DNA from: Sipunculus nudus
Lineage: Eukaryota > Annelida > Sipuncula > Golfingiida > Sipunculidae
DNA length: 64,000 bases
NCBI GenBank assembly: GCA_026874595.1
Contig: CM049319.1
Span: 54,512,917-54,576,916, forward strand
Direction: 5' to 3'
Made by a program: the position numbers and the translations under genes. The notes beneath the pieces are model-generated. The model had not been told where the DNA came from and did no database searches. It saw only the letters and a program-made list of their open reading frames with translations. Positions 38,758 through 51,483 of the stretch are shown here, piece by piece. Positions within the stretch are counted from its first letter, which is position 1; each line of letters begins with the position of its first letter.

Positions 38758-39690
38758 GATTTTGAGCTTGTACTGTTAATAATCACGGTATACATGCGTT
38801 AAAAGGTGGTTGGTTGCTTACGTGCGGAAGTTGATAGGTCACTAGCTGCAAAATGCCCATGGAAAAACTCTAGTTCATCTGATTTGCCACCAGATGTCCT
38901 TTCTGAATGTACTTGAACTATTTTGGAGCTGGGGCTCTCCCCTAACGGAAAAATCAATGAAAAATTCAGTCTTTTTAGGTTCATCTTTCCTTGGTTCCAT
39001 GAACACGTGCAGTCAAAGTAACCATAGTAAAGATATTAACCGCATCGATGTTCCCGCTACCTATATGTTCACCGGTACGGATGTTCCCCGAGAAGGTTAT
39101 CCAATATTGATATGAAAAGCCGATCAGCTGAGCATGTATTATTTTTGGAAGAAGGGTAAGTTATCATATCCCCTGCTGTAAGTAGAATAGTTACAGTTTG
39201 CGTTTTTCTTTAAGATAATGAATTTTCACATTGAAAACTCCAAAACACTTCTTGCTAAAGCCTTCATTGATTTAACCTTTGTTTTGCTCCTCTGTGTGAA
39301 AACTCCCGTTTGGAGCTCAAGTGTGTGCGAGTTTTGCTCACAAAAACAAATAACGTTTGTTCTTGACACCAATGTTTGTTACGGCAAGCAAAGCATATAT
39401 ACATCGGCACCTTGGAACATATAGATGTAGGGAACAGAGGGCTGAAGCCACCGAATCTCATGTTAACACTGAAGAATGGAAACCAAGGACACATATGGAA
39501 TTTGAAATCTGCATCCTGAAGAAAGTATATGTGTTAATATTCCTTGATGACGTTCCTGAATTCGGATCTTTTTCCGGTACCAAACCAAAATCTAATCGAT
39601 TCTTCCTTTGGTCAATTCCGGAAATGCCCGGAAAATTTCATGAGATTATATCCATGATTGCGTGCGTTATGAGATGAACAAACACACAAA
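38758..39690. other. No gene recognised
   Basis: Several overlapping frames on both strands but no domain, signal peptide or convincing splice context. Nothing is called. Confidence 0.4.
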
Positions 39691-39696
39691 CACATG

Positions 39697-39860
39697 TAAA
39701 ATACCAAATTACCGACTTGTCAATAGCGGCAATAGGCTGTTTCACGAAGTGACACTATGAAGGATGTCTATGGGCATTGTCTCATGATAGGTAAGGGGGT
39801 TTTAGGGGGACATGTCCCACCCTCCTTTTTAGGGGTGGGGACAAGTAGCACGAACGGGGA
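39697..39860. repeat. Direct repeat, first copy (about 155 bp)
   Basis: AAAATACCAAATTACCGACT through GGGGACAAGTAG is repeated about 453 bp downstream at 40150-40303 with roughly 10 percent divergence. Confidence 0.75.
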
Positions 39861-40149
39861 TGAACGCATAGCCTCCTTGCTTAGGCAATACTCAGGAATT
39901 ATATCGCACTGAGAGGTTCCACTCGGAGGCTGTCACTGTGAAGTATGTTTGTGATGGAGTAAATACCGTCCATATTAATTGCAATACGAACCGGTTGACG
40001 GTTAAAAAACGATTCTGGCTCAGCAAGAGGTCTGGTCTGCGCATAAATTGTTGCACTGAACGACTTACAGTATTGTATTTATCTCCCTCACCGAGCGCTC
40101 GTAACAGATACTTGTTAAATACAGGAAAGAATTTATTGTGCGCCTCAAT

Positions 40150-40303
40150 GTAAAATACCAAATTACCGACTTGTCATTAGCGGCAATAGGCTGTTTCATG
40201 AAGTGGCACTGTGAAGGACTCCATGGGCATTGTCTCATAATAGGTGATGGGTGATTTAGGGGGGATCCCACTCACCTTTTTAGGGTTGGGGACAAGTAGT
40301 AGC
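40150..40303. repeat. Direct repeat, second copy (about 155 bp)
   Basis: Second copy of 39697-39860; both include AGCGGCAATAGGCTGTTTCA and GGGCATTGTCTCAT. Confidence 0.75.
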
Positions 40304-40521
40304 TTTTGCCCCCTGAGTGCTTTTCCCTCTCACTTTTTAGGACAATAACACACATAATTTTAGCTTATTTGAGATCGTTCATTTAAGTTTCATTTTATCA
40401 GACCTCTTTTTTTAAGTTTCATTTGATCGTTTCTTCATACTTTCCTCAATAGTCTTTCAATAATACATCTATTCAGTGAGAATATTTAGCATATGGCATA
40501 ATTTAATGGCCTTATTTTATT

Positions 40522-40525
<4 letters not shown>

Positions 40526-40558
<33 letters not shown>
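40526..40558. repeat. (AT)n microsatellite
   Basis: AT dinucleotide run upstream of the ribozyme foldback. Confidence 0.95.
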
Positions 40559-40562
<4 letters not shown>

Positions 40563-40639
40563 GTATTGTTCACATTGCGTGATTTCAATACATCGCGGTG
40601 ATAGTGCTCTACCGTATGGGAGCATTTATAAATAATTTA

Positions 40640-40786
40640 AGTACGGTTAGTTTGACTTCATCAGTTTGTTCAACAGATCTGTTTCGTGAGAGCAGCATTC
40701 AAGCCGGCTCACTCTTCAGGTACAAACTCTGCTGCTCTCACGAAACAGATTTGTCGAACAAACTGATGAAGTCAAACTAATCGTAC

Positions 40787-40790
<4 letters not shown>
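40640..40790. mobile_element. Penelope/retrozyme-like foldback carrying a hammerhead ribozyme
   Basis: Two arms (about 40640-40700 and 40732-40790) are inverted copies of each other: AGTACGGTTAGTTTGACTTC on the left, its near-complement on the right, joined by GCCGGCTCACTCTTCAGG. The left arm plus the loop forms a complete minus-strand hammerhead. The right arm is a plus-strand copy truncated inside stem II, retaining CTCAC-GAAA-CAGATTTGT-C. Head-to-head and tandem copies of such ends are typical of Penelope-like elements and related retrozymes. The right arm abuts a (TA)n tract. Confidence 0.7.
40663..40728 (-). ncRNA. Type I hammerhead ribozyme (minus strand)
   Basis: Read on the minus strand: stem I 5' arm AGTTTGTAC (40728-40720), core CTGAAGA (40719-40713), stem II GTGAG (40712-40708) with CTCAC (40690-40686), core GAAA (40685-40682), and a tiny stem III ACA/TGT around a GATC loop. 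H17 is T (40672), and the stem I 3' arm is GAACAAACT. Stem I pairs at eight of nine positions. The catalytic bases match the hammerhead consensus CUGANGA and GAAA, and a minimal stem III is characteristic of Penelope-like and metazoan retrozyme ribozymes. Confidence 0.8.

Positions 40791-40792
<2 letters not shown>

Positions 40793-40850
<58 letters not shown>
40793..40850. repeat. (AT)n microsatellite
   Basis: AT run directly attached to the end of the foldback element. Confidence 0.95.
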
Positions 40851-40851
<1 letters not shown>

Positions 40852-40929
40852 TTGTATGTTCAAAGATTACTTCCGTAATAAAAATAGATTAATTTACAAG
40901 TATACATAAATATTCCGTAATTTTGATAT

Positions 40930-40992
40930 TCTGGGAGGGGTCGGGATATTGTCGGAAGGGGAAGGCGTGGGTTCGAATCCCATCGCTGCAAA
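40930..40992 (+). other. tRNA-like B-box fragment
   Basis: GTGGGTTCGAATCCCAT forms a good T stem-loop with the RNA polymerase III B-box sequence, but there is no matching D arm or acceptor stem upstream. It is probably the relic of a tRNA-derived SINE or tRNA pseudogene. Confidence 0.35.
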
Positions 40993-40999
40993 TAAGTTT

Positions 41000-41675
41000 G
41001 TGATGACGAGAAAGTCCATTAGGGGATACATAAGCGTTTAATACGCAAAGATTTACAGTCTTGGTGAGGCTGTCTGATGTGACGTAATGTGTATATAAAT
41101 ATGTATATGATATGTATCCATGGGAACTCCTTACGGTGGTGGGGGGTGGGGGGTTAATCTGCCCCTACACATATGGACGGTCCACCTCACATTTGTTCAG
41201 GAAGAGAGGCCTATGACGATTTAAGTCTATATTAACAGACATATTCTGCTTTTGCTGTTCTATTCTTTACACTTATCAAAACCTACACTTTTCAATGGCT
41301 TCACAGTTCCCACGTAAATCTGATGCCTTGCATATTCCCGCTAAGCACCTTTAGTGCTTAAGGCAGTGAAACTTTTGTTTCTTTTTGTGCTTGTATTGAT
41401 CTTGGATAACGCGAACCAGTTTTGTACTTTGTGGCGCCATCTACTGTGCAAGGATTGCTTTATTTCTTTCAATCAGAAAGGGAATAAATTTCTTTTTGAT
41501 ATGAACGGCATTAGCAGTCTAATTATATACAAAGAGAATTAATTGGTAATGGAGGAATCGAAAAATATGTTGTTTTCAGTGTTATTGTCTGTCGCATCGT
41601 CGTCGTAATCGTCGTCTCTGGAATATCTTGTGATATATTTTTATATTTTGTCCTTGAAATTTGACACACAACATG

Positions 41676-41749
<74 letters not shown>

Positions 41750-42733
41750 GGTGAAACCTCGTTGTTATCAAACTTGTATATGACAATTTGAGAAATGACG
41801 TCCCCGAGATAGATCTTTTTGTGTGTAAAAAAATTGTTACCTGCAGATGAAAGTGTACAGTATTGAAAAGTGAACTTGATGTAAACATGACTGATATTAT
41901 CATGTTTTAAAAATTTACTTTCACACTATAATTTATTTTCATACCATAATGTTAGGGCCCACTAAAAAACCGTCCACTGGATAATTTTACTACCATGATG
42001 GCGGCATTGGGCCATAGAAGTGCAAAGTGTTAATTATATAATTAATGGATACTGTTGATGCCTGTTACAGTTAAATGAGCAATGATTGATGTATATCTGT
42101 CTTTCGGAAGTGTTTTGAATTCATTGTTCCTAATTTTAGCCCTGAATATCTGTATAAAAGTTAGACGCACGTATCCTGTATGTCCATGTTGTTTGGCACG
42201 TGGACATGTTATGGGTCTTATTTTCATGTAACTGCAATATAAATTGGCCTGTCACAAGTAATAATGCTCTCACTAGGTCTCAAAGTGCCCAGGCATGTCT
42301 ATTAAAACCGAACCGCCCACCTATAAATACAAGGCGACACCATATATAAAACAGATTTTCCTGTAATCGAAGCTGGTTTCATATTTTCGAGAGGGGCCTT
42401 AATAGCTGATATTCAGTGCTTTGAAAATCTCCCCTTAATAAACATGCGAACAATAATATGGAGGGGGGAGGGGGCATGGACCCCTGGCTACGTCCCTTGG
42501 AGAAATGAACACTTTATGATGCGTTGGTTTAAATATACAGTTTTGTTGCAAGATATATTTAGGGGACCGATTCACCAACAAGGTATGTTAAATATACATG
42601 TAATATAGTATTTAAAGTATCTTCCAATTTTCCATGGACCAGAAAGTGAAAACCTCCCCCTCACCAAGGTATTTTCGCGACCTCCCTAGTTTTCTTCCTT
42701 AAGGTGTCCTTTACTCATTTCAAGGTGTTTCCA

Positions 42734-42781
<48 letters not shown>

Positions 42782-43480
42782 TGTATATATATATATATTC
42801 ATATACAGCAAACACCTTGAAAATCAACTGTTTATAAACCGCGTCCTCAATTTGAAAACTTTTTTTCTGGTACGACTTTCATTGGTTTAATGGACCATAA
42901 CTTTCTTATCATACATCATAAGTGCACAATTATGGCATCATTAGGATTGGAAGAACATAAGCTTTATAATGAAATATAATTTGGCCTTGAAAATGTAACA
43001 TGTGAAAAATCTTGGGCCACTTTTGTACCCCTATACCCCTTATTTTTTCTAATTTTTTTCACAGATATTTTGAGTACAAAAGGCATATTTTATGATTTAG
43101 GCATATCCTGATATTTGAATATGCTTAAAATATCTTTCAGCACAAATGCCTTAACATATTTAACATTATTTTTCCAGATTTAGCAAGATTATATACAATA
43201 AACAATCATGGACAAGCGAGTGAAATAGCTTATGCAAATCTCAAATATCTGCAAGATCTTGGTAACAAAGGATTTGCAGGAACATTCAAATTGCAACGAT
43301 AATAAATATGACCATATGTATGAGAGCAACAAGAAGCTATCTGTTGCCTCCTCCCCTCAAACGTGAGACCATGAACTTAGGCCTTAGGCCAGAGAAACTT
43401 ATTTACAACGCTCAGGAATTTTCATGATCCGACCTCTTTCTAAAACCATTTGGTTACTACTATACACGAGTATAAATAAG
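41000..43480. other. No gene; two (AT)n tracts
   Basis: Contains microsatellites at 41677-41748 and 42737-42799. The short frame at 41354-41542 has a hydrophobic start from a non-ATG codon and no recognisable domain. If the SCUBE-like signal-peptide exon lies in this window it is not identifiable by eye. Confidence 0.4.
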
Positions 43481-43482
43481 CT

Positions 43483-43518
<36 letters not shown>
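43483..43518. repeat. (CT)n microsatellite
   Basis: CT dinucleotide run about 250 bp upstream of the first EGF exon. Confidence 0.95.
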
Positions 43519-43523
<5 letters not shown>

Positions 43524-43768
43524 TGAGTGAAGCATGTCTGAAAAACACGTGTCTAATAAGACCACCTGTCTATTAAGACCACTCTTGATTTGACCGAAAG
43601 CAGTCCCTTTGGTTATAATTGACTTGTCTTTTGAGACCACCTCTATATAGTTGAATGATACATGTATTTTTTGCGTCGCTGGTGTGGGCAGTAAGGACTG
43701 TTGGCTAATTATGAGTGGATTTTAGAAATTAATCATTAATTCTAATGATACTTCTTTTTTATTTGTAG

Positions 43769-43891
43769 TGGACAAGTGCAGTAAAGTGAAACAAAGCCGT
43801 TGCCATGACGACGCGATTTGTCTCAACACCCGCCGCGCCTACCGGTGTCGCTGCAAACCTGGTTTCTATGGCAACGGGAAAATTTGCGTGG
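43769..43891 (+). CDS. SCUBE: SCUBE-like gene, EGF-like domain 1 exon (partial gene)
   Basis: SCUBE proteins are secreted or cell-surface glycoproteins with a string of EGF domains, a spacer and a CUB domain. Vertebrate members help release or receive Hedgehog and BMP signals. This 123-nt exon sits between an acceptor (TTTATTTGTAG) and a donor (G/GTAAGC), phase 1 at both ends, and encodes one six-cysteine EGF domain with VDKCS..CHDDAICLN and YRCRCKPGFYGNGKICVG. The CHxxAxCxNT.xxYxCxCxxGYxGxGxxC pattern is that of SCUBE EGF1, so an upstream signal-peptide exon is expected but was not found. The domain alone could belong to other EGF proteins; the order with the next four exons gives the assignment. 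Confidence 0.85.
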
Positions 43892-45179
43892 GTAAGCTTT
43901 AACAAGGGGAAAATTTTTAAAATTATTATGAAATTATCCATTTTATAAGGCAAATAATTGTCGAGAATTCTGCAGGTGATCAAAATTGGCAGGTGATTCC
44001 TAAGTCTTGTTTATTATACAGGCACTTGACATAATGTTGGGGAGGGGCCCTTCCCACAAATGTCTTTTTAGCATATCTTATCGTTAATCAAACTAGTTTC
44101 CTCATTTTGAGTGCCTTCTTACAAGAGTTTTCGGTATACCACTGGAAGTAGGACGCTACGAAATGTTTAAAACAGTTATATAAAAGCCGTTTTAGAGCGG
44201 ATGACGGCATATTTTTTTTGTGAACAGGCTCTAAGGGTAAGGGTAACAAATGCCCCCCCCCCCCGTCCTCTGTCTTCTTTCAAATGACTGTGGTTTATTA
44301 TGTCTATTATCACCTATGTGAAAAGACATAAAACAGGGGCATATATACTCCTATTAAATAAAAGCACATGTTACGCTCCCACTTATGATATATTATTTAA
44401 TAAGAGTAGGGCGGATACGGAATTTGAGAAGTACGGCAGGGGAGGGGAGGGGGAGGATAAGATGGTGTTTACCCTCCAGGTTGGTTTTCCCTCAGTGTAG
44501 AAACATTTTGAAAATTTAGGCGGCAATAATAGAAAAGGAGGTAGTTTGTGGGCTCTGTTCAAGCCCCCCCCCCCCCCGCCCATAAACGAAAGAGTTCTGG
44601 TTATAAATTTAAGAAAAGGAGTTTCATTCATTGTAAGGAATATCATATGCACTATTATAAAGGCATTGCAACCTAAATAACTAAATAACGTGTTAACTGA
44701 GGAGCAGCCCGACTGTTTGTCAGTTCATATTACAGAAGTACTTTTAGTATTTTTTAGGTTGTCAACAAGTGTATAATTTACTTTAAACATCGGGAGCAGC
44801 ACAGCAAAATGTGTTTTATAGTCAATGCTGTTCCTGTTAGAGTGCATTTAAACTGTCAAACTGTTTGCATTATAACTGTGATCTTTCCGAAAGACTTCTC
44901 TTGAATTAGCTCTTGTTATTTTGTTTTTGTTCAAAACTAGGGCAGTTGTGTGCTGTTTTGTCTCTCCTATGCATTTATTATAATTGATACTAATTATGTT
45001 TATCAAACCCTAACCTTGAAAGAGTTATCCTTGTAACGAATTTCTCAACCGCGGATGTATACTATAATAAAACCGCTAGGTCTGCCACACGTTGGCAGTC
45101 ACCCGCGCATACATAACGCAGAGGTTTGGCGTTATGTCTATACGATGCTGCTCTGAGCACAGGCTTCGCAACCGCTATT
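43892..45179. other. SCUBE-like intron 5' part, no element named
   Basis: First part of the 10.7-kb intron between the EGF1 and EGF2 exons. It contains C-homopolymers (44255, 44563) and no recognisable gene; frames overlapping 44383-44652 read through homopolymers. Confidence 0.5.
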
Positions 45180-47045
45180 TCATTTAGCTCCGATGACTCT
45201 CAGTTATGCTAAGCTATAGCGATCAGCCTTTGCTCAGACCGGTCGTTAGCAAGGTACAAGTCGTAACCTCTGGACTTAAAAACATCCTTGGAGTTAAATA
45301 AAAAAAAATCTGGTTGAAAACCTGAAGTTAGGTCACTGTGACCTTTATCTTCTGAGCTGTGGGGCTTGTTTGTACGCCACAGAATAGTAAAAATTTTATA
45401 CAAAATCTTCAATATCTCGATAATTAATGCATGAAATGCCGTGATATTTTTTTTGGTGTATTGATATTGTCCATGGACAGTGTTATCAGCTTCCTAAGAC
45501 TGGTAGCCCAACCTGTATATTTAGCTCCGCTGACTGTAAGTCAAAATGAAGTATAGTGATCGGTCAGTGTCCGTCGTCCGTCCGTCCCTCCGTCTGTCTG
45601 TCTGTCCGCACTTTACTCTGTCACGTTTTGACACCGTTGACCATTGAAACTTGTTCCTGAATATCCAGGGAGGTCTATAAAAAATCTCTTGGAAACCTGA
45701 AATTAGGTCACTGTGATCTATATCTTCCGAGCTATGGGTCATGTAAGGACACTCCCCCCCCCCCCCCCCCCCAATAATTAAAAAAATTGATACAAAACCT
45801 CCAGTATCTTTATCATTAATGCATGGATTGTTCTGAATCTTGCCTTGAACTTTGACCATGACCAGGGTTGTCAGTTTCCCAAAACTGGTCGCGCCAACTG
45901 CAATTTTTTTTTAATTTTTACGACTTTTTTTCTATTATTGAGACCGTCAAATGACAGCAATTATATCAGTTTCTCAACTGTAGTTTCATCTATTGTCTTG
46001 AAACCTTGTGTGTTTATTGATTATGACTGGTTTCTTCAGTTCCTGAAGACCGGTGGTGCCACCTATATTTTCTATTTTTTTGATAATTTCTTTATTTTGG
46101 GACTTCAAAGTTATATTGGTTGTATCAGATTTGCAACTGTGGTGTCCTAAAACGTGTGTTATTAGGGTCTCATGAATATGCGGATACCCTTTATTTATCA
46201 CCCTGTCCGTCCGTCTGTCCATCTGTTAGTCTGTCTGTATGTCCGTCAAATTTATTTCCTGATGATAACTCCAGTTTGATTGACAATTCGATTTCGATAG
46301 ATTTCAAAATTGAATAATAAATAGCCCATCTCTAAAGCAAAACTCTATTGATTTTTGGGTCATGAGGTCAAAGGTCAAGGTCTCAGGACTTTTATTTCGA
46401 AAGATTGTTCATGCATTTAAAGCCAAACGTTTTTTCCCAAGGCTTCCATCTAGCACATATAGGTGACCTGCGAATAGGAAAAGAACCTGATTGATTTTGG
46501 GATCACAAGTTTAAAGGTCAAGGTCACAGTGATCATCTGTCCACATATTTGTTTCTGAATGATATCTCCAGTTTAGATCAACATATTTATTTCAAATATG
46601 ATTTATAAATACCAATAGAGTAAGAACCCTTTTCATTTTGGGGCCATGAGGTCAAATGTCAAGATCACAGGGGTCATCTGTCCTCATATTTATATCCAGA
46701 TAATAACTCCAGGTTGGATTAAAATATTGGTTTCAAAATTGACTAATTTATGGCCCACCACTAAAGTAAGAACCCTTTTGATTTGTGGGTCATGAGGTCA
46801 AAGGTCAAGGTCAAAGGACCCACTTCTTTTACAAGATTTGATTCTAGGGCCCATCCATTCACAAATTTGTTAACGGCTGATAACTCCAGTTTGCGTAGAT
46901 AGATTGGCTTCCAACTTGATCACAGGGCCCAAAATTTGAAGAGAAAAAAAACTCATAAACATATCCTAATAGACAAATTCAGCTAATTATAAAAATATGC
47001 TTATAATCAAATTCAGCTGAGCGCCGTGACCAATAGGTCACTTGT
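45180..47045. repeat. GGTCA-rich repeat family, intronic copy
   Basis: Two nested starts (TTTAGCTCCGATGACT at about 45183 and TTTAGCTCCGCTGACTGTAA at about 45521, each followed by CCGTCCGTCC-type runs) lead into units spaced about 145 bp. The units carry AGGTCAAAGGTCAAGGTC (46372, 46516, 46801) and GATGATAACTCCAG. The copy ends at CAAATTCAGCTGAGCGCCGT. Open frames here are repeat translations. Confidence 0.8.
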
Positions 47046-47714
47046 TGTATTTCTTACCGATTATACCGAGCTGTTGCTCATGTAGTTTCCTTTAACCTTG
47101 TATATTTACTGATCATAACTAGTTTTATCAGTTCCTGATGAATGGTGTGTCACCTGTATTTTAAGTATTATCATTGGCGCAGCAGGGTCTTGATAATTTC
47201 CGAAAAGCACCGAAAAATACCGAAAAGTACTTCATTCATGATCATTTAGGGTTTTATTTTACATTGATTGTATTTATCTTTGTCGTGATCTCACTAAAAT
47301 TACTTAAAATCATAGTTCTTTTAAAAATTCAATAAGGTATTAAGTACATCTGTTAATGTGTAATTTGAAGGTTTACATTATTACTGTACTTTATTTTAGC
47401 AATGATTACCATTTTACCCTCTTAAGCGTATGATACGTTTAATCTGGTCAATAAAAGGTACCAAAATGTAATTAAAACTTAAAAAAAGCACGAAAACTAC
47501 CAAAAAGTACTGCAAGGCTACTTGAATGAAGTTCCTTCAGGATTAATAGCAACAAATGAGAGAAAGTTAATATAAAGAAATTCTTATAGTAAAGTTAAAT
47601 CCATTATAAATATTTGGAGACACAGATCTTATGGTACACCATTGTGTAAACATGTATTATTCTACAACCCATATATGTATTCCTTGTATATTTCCTTAAT
47701 CATCACAAACTTAC

Positions 47715-48002
47715 ATTACAGAAGTAGAAAGATTAATATTGAAATTCAAATGGAATAACCAACCAGACTAGGTTAAGAGAAACACTATATTAGCAACGAG
47801 GGATAAAGGAGGGTTAAATATGATTAATCTTCAGGCTTAGTTACAATCTTTTAAAATCTCATGAATAAAACGTTTTCTTAGTGGTTCCACTGAAAATAGT
47901 TGGAGACAGATTATTAATGTACTATTAAAAATCTAGGTACAGTTGCTACAAGTGAAATGCAGTCAAAAACTTATGGTTTAACTCTTAAATGAAAATAAAT
48001 AA
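47715..48002 (+). pseudogene. Decayed LINE ORF2 fragment (thumb region)
   Basis: A plus-strand translation with stops reads FKWNNQP..VKRNTILATRDKGGLNMINL and then IKRFLSGS. This is the W-K-N..KR-TL....GGL-MIN-L..IKRF stretch that follows the reverse transcriptase in L1/Tx1 LINEs. The intact element at 20-28 kb has the cognate FAFIWKNGKERIKRIRLMQE and GGLNAPHL. Several stops make it dead. It lies in the EGF1-EGF2 intron. Confidence 0.7.
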
Positions 48003-48985
48003 CACCGTAATATTTTATAATCTAATACTTATAAAAGGAATTCGGTTCACGTTTGTTCGCAGTGTTCTCTATAACCGCGTTGTGTACAATAATGTGCCAT
48101 ACATCATTTTAAAGGTTATTATCTCCGCAGTGACATAGGCGATATGAAAATAAATAATTTTTAATATACATATAATTTTGAGTGATTTTTTTCGTTTTTT
48201 ACCGAGCACAGCCGAACTGCCTTCGGCAATCACCGGAATGCGTGCATCGTGGTTACTTAACCTCTAACACTAAGGCCTATTGTTCATATGAATAACGCTT
48301 GCTTTCAGTGAGGGAATTGACCCACGTGCGTGGACAGTAAAAGAGAAAAACACATGTTTCTCGCTTTATGAAATGGTGAGTTCAACCCAGGAGAAATAAT
48401 GACAAAACCTAATTCAAGGTCCCAGGTTCAGGAACAGGACTGGGGTGGTGGCGGGGGGTTCAGGCCTCAAAAGGTGTCTGATACGATGAAAAAAGGGTGG
48501 CGGTGGCTGAAAATGGGATAGGGACCCACTGCACGGAGTCCCGCTGGGTCCGCTTCTGCTATTTACGATGTATGCATATTTCTGTTTCTCTCTTCAAGGA
48601 CAGTTTCCTTGCACCGTTCATTTAATTAATCTTTCATGTATTCATACCTATTCTTTATACGACCAACGATAGAAACCAGTCAAATATCAACGAAACACTG
48701 TATGCCTCCGCGTCTCATTCGGGTTCTCAATGTAAACCATCACTGACCAGGTCTTCAAGGTAAACATACCGGGATATAATTTTTGCCACGAGCACAGCGC
48801 CACAAAATAACAGTAAAAATTATTTGTACATATCGTATTCCGAGAGTATCCCACTTAAGATCTATATTTTCTTTTAACTTTTATAATAAAAATTGAGCCA
48901 ACATTCAATATCTCAGTAAATATATCTCCCAAACTGCGGTAAATAGCCCGGTATACCGGGTTTATCAGCTAGTAAATTATATATG
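48003..48985. other. About 1-kb segment splitting the decayed LINE
   Basis: LINE-derived translation stops near 48000 and resumes near 49005. The intervening DNA has no LINE similarity and no recognisable ORF. It is less AT-rich, with a G-rich block at 48440-48530, and probably is a later insertion. Confidence 0.4.
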
Positions 48986-49810
48986 TCAAAATAATTTCAG
49001 ACATCACTAATAAGGTTGGAAACAATGTAACATTTCTTACCTATGAACAATTAATAAGCAGATACAAAATCCTAGGAACTTGGGGGGAAAAAGAAAGAAC
49101 TACCAAAGGGTCCAACTGCATGAACAGAGCGTTGAACATATATGCATGTATCATAAGAATAAAAAACACTTCACGTTTCATCTACAACGATTTAATTAAT
49201 AATCTCTATATTTTACCAGTGAAACAAATGGAAAAGTTGACCAGATAACTAGATTACAAAACAGAAAATTAAAATTTAAAGCCTCCTAAAATATATCCAG
49301 TATTACTATTTTTTTTAAGCTAAGCAACTTTCAGTTTAATTACTACATAGAATTCTCCCTTTCAACCCTTCTATTTATAAATTGAAAAATAAGTGACACA
49401 GAACTGTGCACATTTTGCAAAAGAGAAAGATCGTATAATCCATATATATTCTATCACCGTGAATTAACATCAATTTTAAAATCTAATTTAAAAAAAAATG
49501 TTTTAGAGACATAGGCCCATGCATTAGCAATTTAACAGACACCTTACTTATAATAAACATATTTAACGACATATTTCTATAGTTATTCTGATATATCTCT
49601 TTAAACATTTCATATAGAGTTGTATACGTAAAGAGAAAATTCCTACTTACAGTATGTATACAAACTATGTACTAAAGATATATAAAACAAAATAGAAGAT
49701 AGCTAGAGCGAAAGGTAAATAGCAATACATGACCGGAAATGGAAACAATTTAAAAATAAATATTTAAAGTAAAGCCATTGCTGAAACACATATCAATTTT
49801 ATAAAACTCA
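48986..49810 (+). pseudogene. Decayed LINE ORF2 fragment (C-terminal part)
   Basis: Broken translation includes NNVTFLTYEQLISRYKI and, further on, INWKISDTELCTFCKRER. These match the LTYEQL..KY and W.I....CTFCK....HLFW region of L1/Tx1 ORF2, where a C-terminal Cys/His motif sits. Frameshifts and stops are present; the expected His/Cys partners are damaged. Same orientation as 47715-48002, so it is probably one element. Confidence 0.65.
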
Positions 49811-51411
49811 TTATTTACATCAATTATTAAAATAAACATCAATTATTTCAGCATGTTTGTAATGTAGCCTGACTTTATATGTTTATGTACATCCAATTAG
49901 TGTGTCAACCCACTCATGCATGTTTTCATGCATGCACGTTTGTTTTTTGTGTATCGTATGATGGTGTAATACAATTGGTATTATATATTCATTTATTGTA
50001 TTGATTTCTGTTGATGATTATATTGATGTTTACAGCTTTTCTTATCTTTAAATCAGTCAAATGCTAAATTACCTTACTGACTGAAAAAATTATCTTTGTC
50101 AAACATGAGCGTAATATAATTATCATTCAACTTTGTAAATTAATTTATTACTTGTTAATGTTAAATATCTGTTTAGAATTAATATCAGACATTACAAAGT
50201 TACAGACCTTAGTTTATAGGGAACTGTCACGTTTAGCTTAACTAGGCAAATCAAACCAATTAGCAAGGCATGTTATTGCAAAGTTAGCCTGCTTTGCTTT
50301 ACCTGCAGGTTGCTTCAATGATTTGACAACCCTTGAGTGAGTGCATACACACGTGCACATATATTTATTTTTTTATGTCTTCGAAAATTATACATTTGAT
50401 GATATTTTCACTAAGTTGCATACAATTTTGGGAAAGGCTTAAAAGGTATAAAATCCTTCTTAATCATTTAAATGAACAATTATTTTATAGTTGATATAAT
50501 TATATAAAACACCTTTGCATAATTTATTTTTTCTTTGTTAATTGCTAATGATAGAGATAGTACTGGTACCGTATGATCATAAAAGCAGAAGCCGCACATT
50601 TAAAAAAATGATAGTTTAAATCTGGTTTGTTATTACCACTCCAGTGAGCGATCACATCACAGATGTTTCTCCCCTCGTGATCCTGAATATATATAGGAGA
50701 CAAACATTCCAAAAGTACCAAAACATTCTTAAAGGTACTTGCTGAAAAGTTACCTAAAAGTACTTAAATGTTGCTTCACTCATAATCCTGAATTAACATA
50801 GAAGAACAAATATTTAAAGATTGTAAAAAAATTACCGAAAGAGACTGAAAAATTACTGAAAAGTACTCCTCTCATGATCCCGTGTTTCAAAGGTCAGGCT
50901 CATAAACACATCCTTAGAGACAAATTCAGCTAAGCGTGGAGGCCAATGGGTCCCTAGTTTTATGAAACGTATCGGCTCCAGGCATCCAAGGATCGATATT
51001 TCTGCCCAATATCCAGTGTGACGGCATAATAATTATACAGCTTATCATTTGCTTTTGTGGTCTCTGAACGCTTTCTTGTTATATATAATTTTATGGTCAA
51101 ACAGATAAAAGAGAAGCATTACTGAATGCTTAACTTCCGTCAAACTTCGCCTGTGGAGGTTTTAAAACAGGGCTCGTGCATTTTAAACTGTTGTATTCGA
51201 TTTCAGAAAAACTAAGTACGAGTGCTAGTCTTGGCCGTGTCCGAGTCCCCAATGTCTTTACAAACTACTCTTCCTCTTCATGTCCACGGTGGCATATGAA
51301 GCCATGCAAAAAACCCTCCATCTCTCTCGGTCTTTATAGCAATCCTTTCTGTCTCCTTGCAGGTTCTCACTCCCATCATATATCGTTTTGTTGGAGAACA
51401 TTTAGTGATAG

Positions 51412-51414
<3 letters not shown>
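49811..51414. other. SCUBE-like intron, no gene
   Basis: AT-rich intronic sequence. A short end fragment of the GGTCA-rich family (CAAATTCAGCTAAGCGTGG) is at about 50925-50960, preceded by degenerate AAAAGTAC words that also occur at 47200 and 47500. Confidence 0.45.

Positions 51415-51462
<48 letters not shown>
51415..51462. repeat. (AT)n microsatellite
   Basis: AT run about 20 bp from the end of the second ribozyme-bearing element. Confidence 0.95.
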
Positions 51463-51464
<2 letters not shown>

Positions 51465-51483
51465 TTATATAAATAAATAACTA

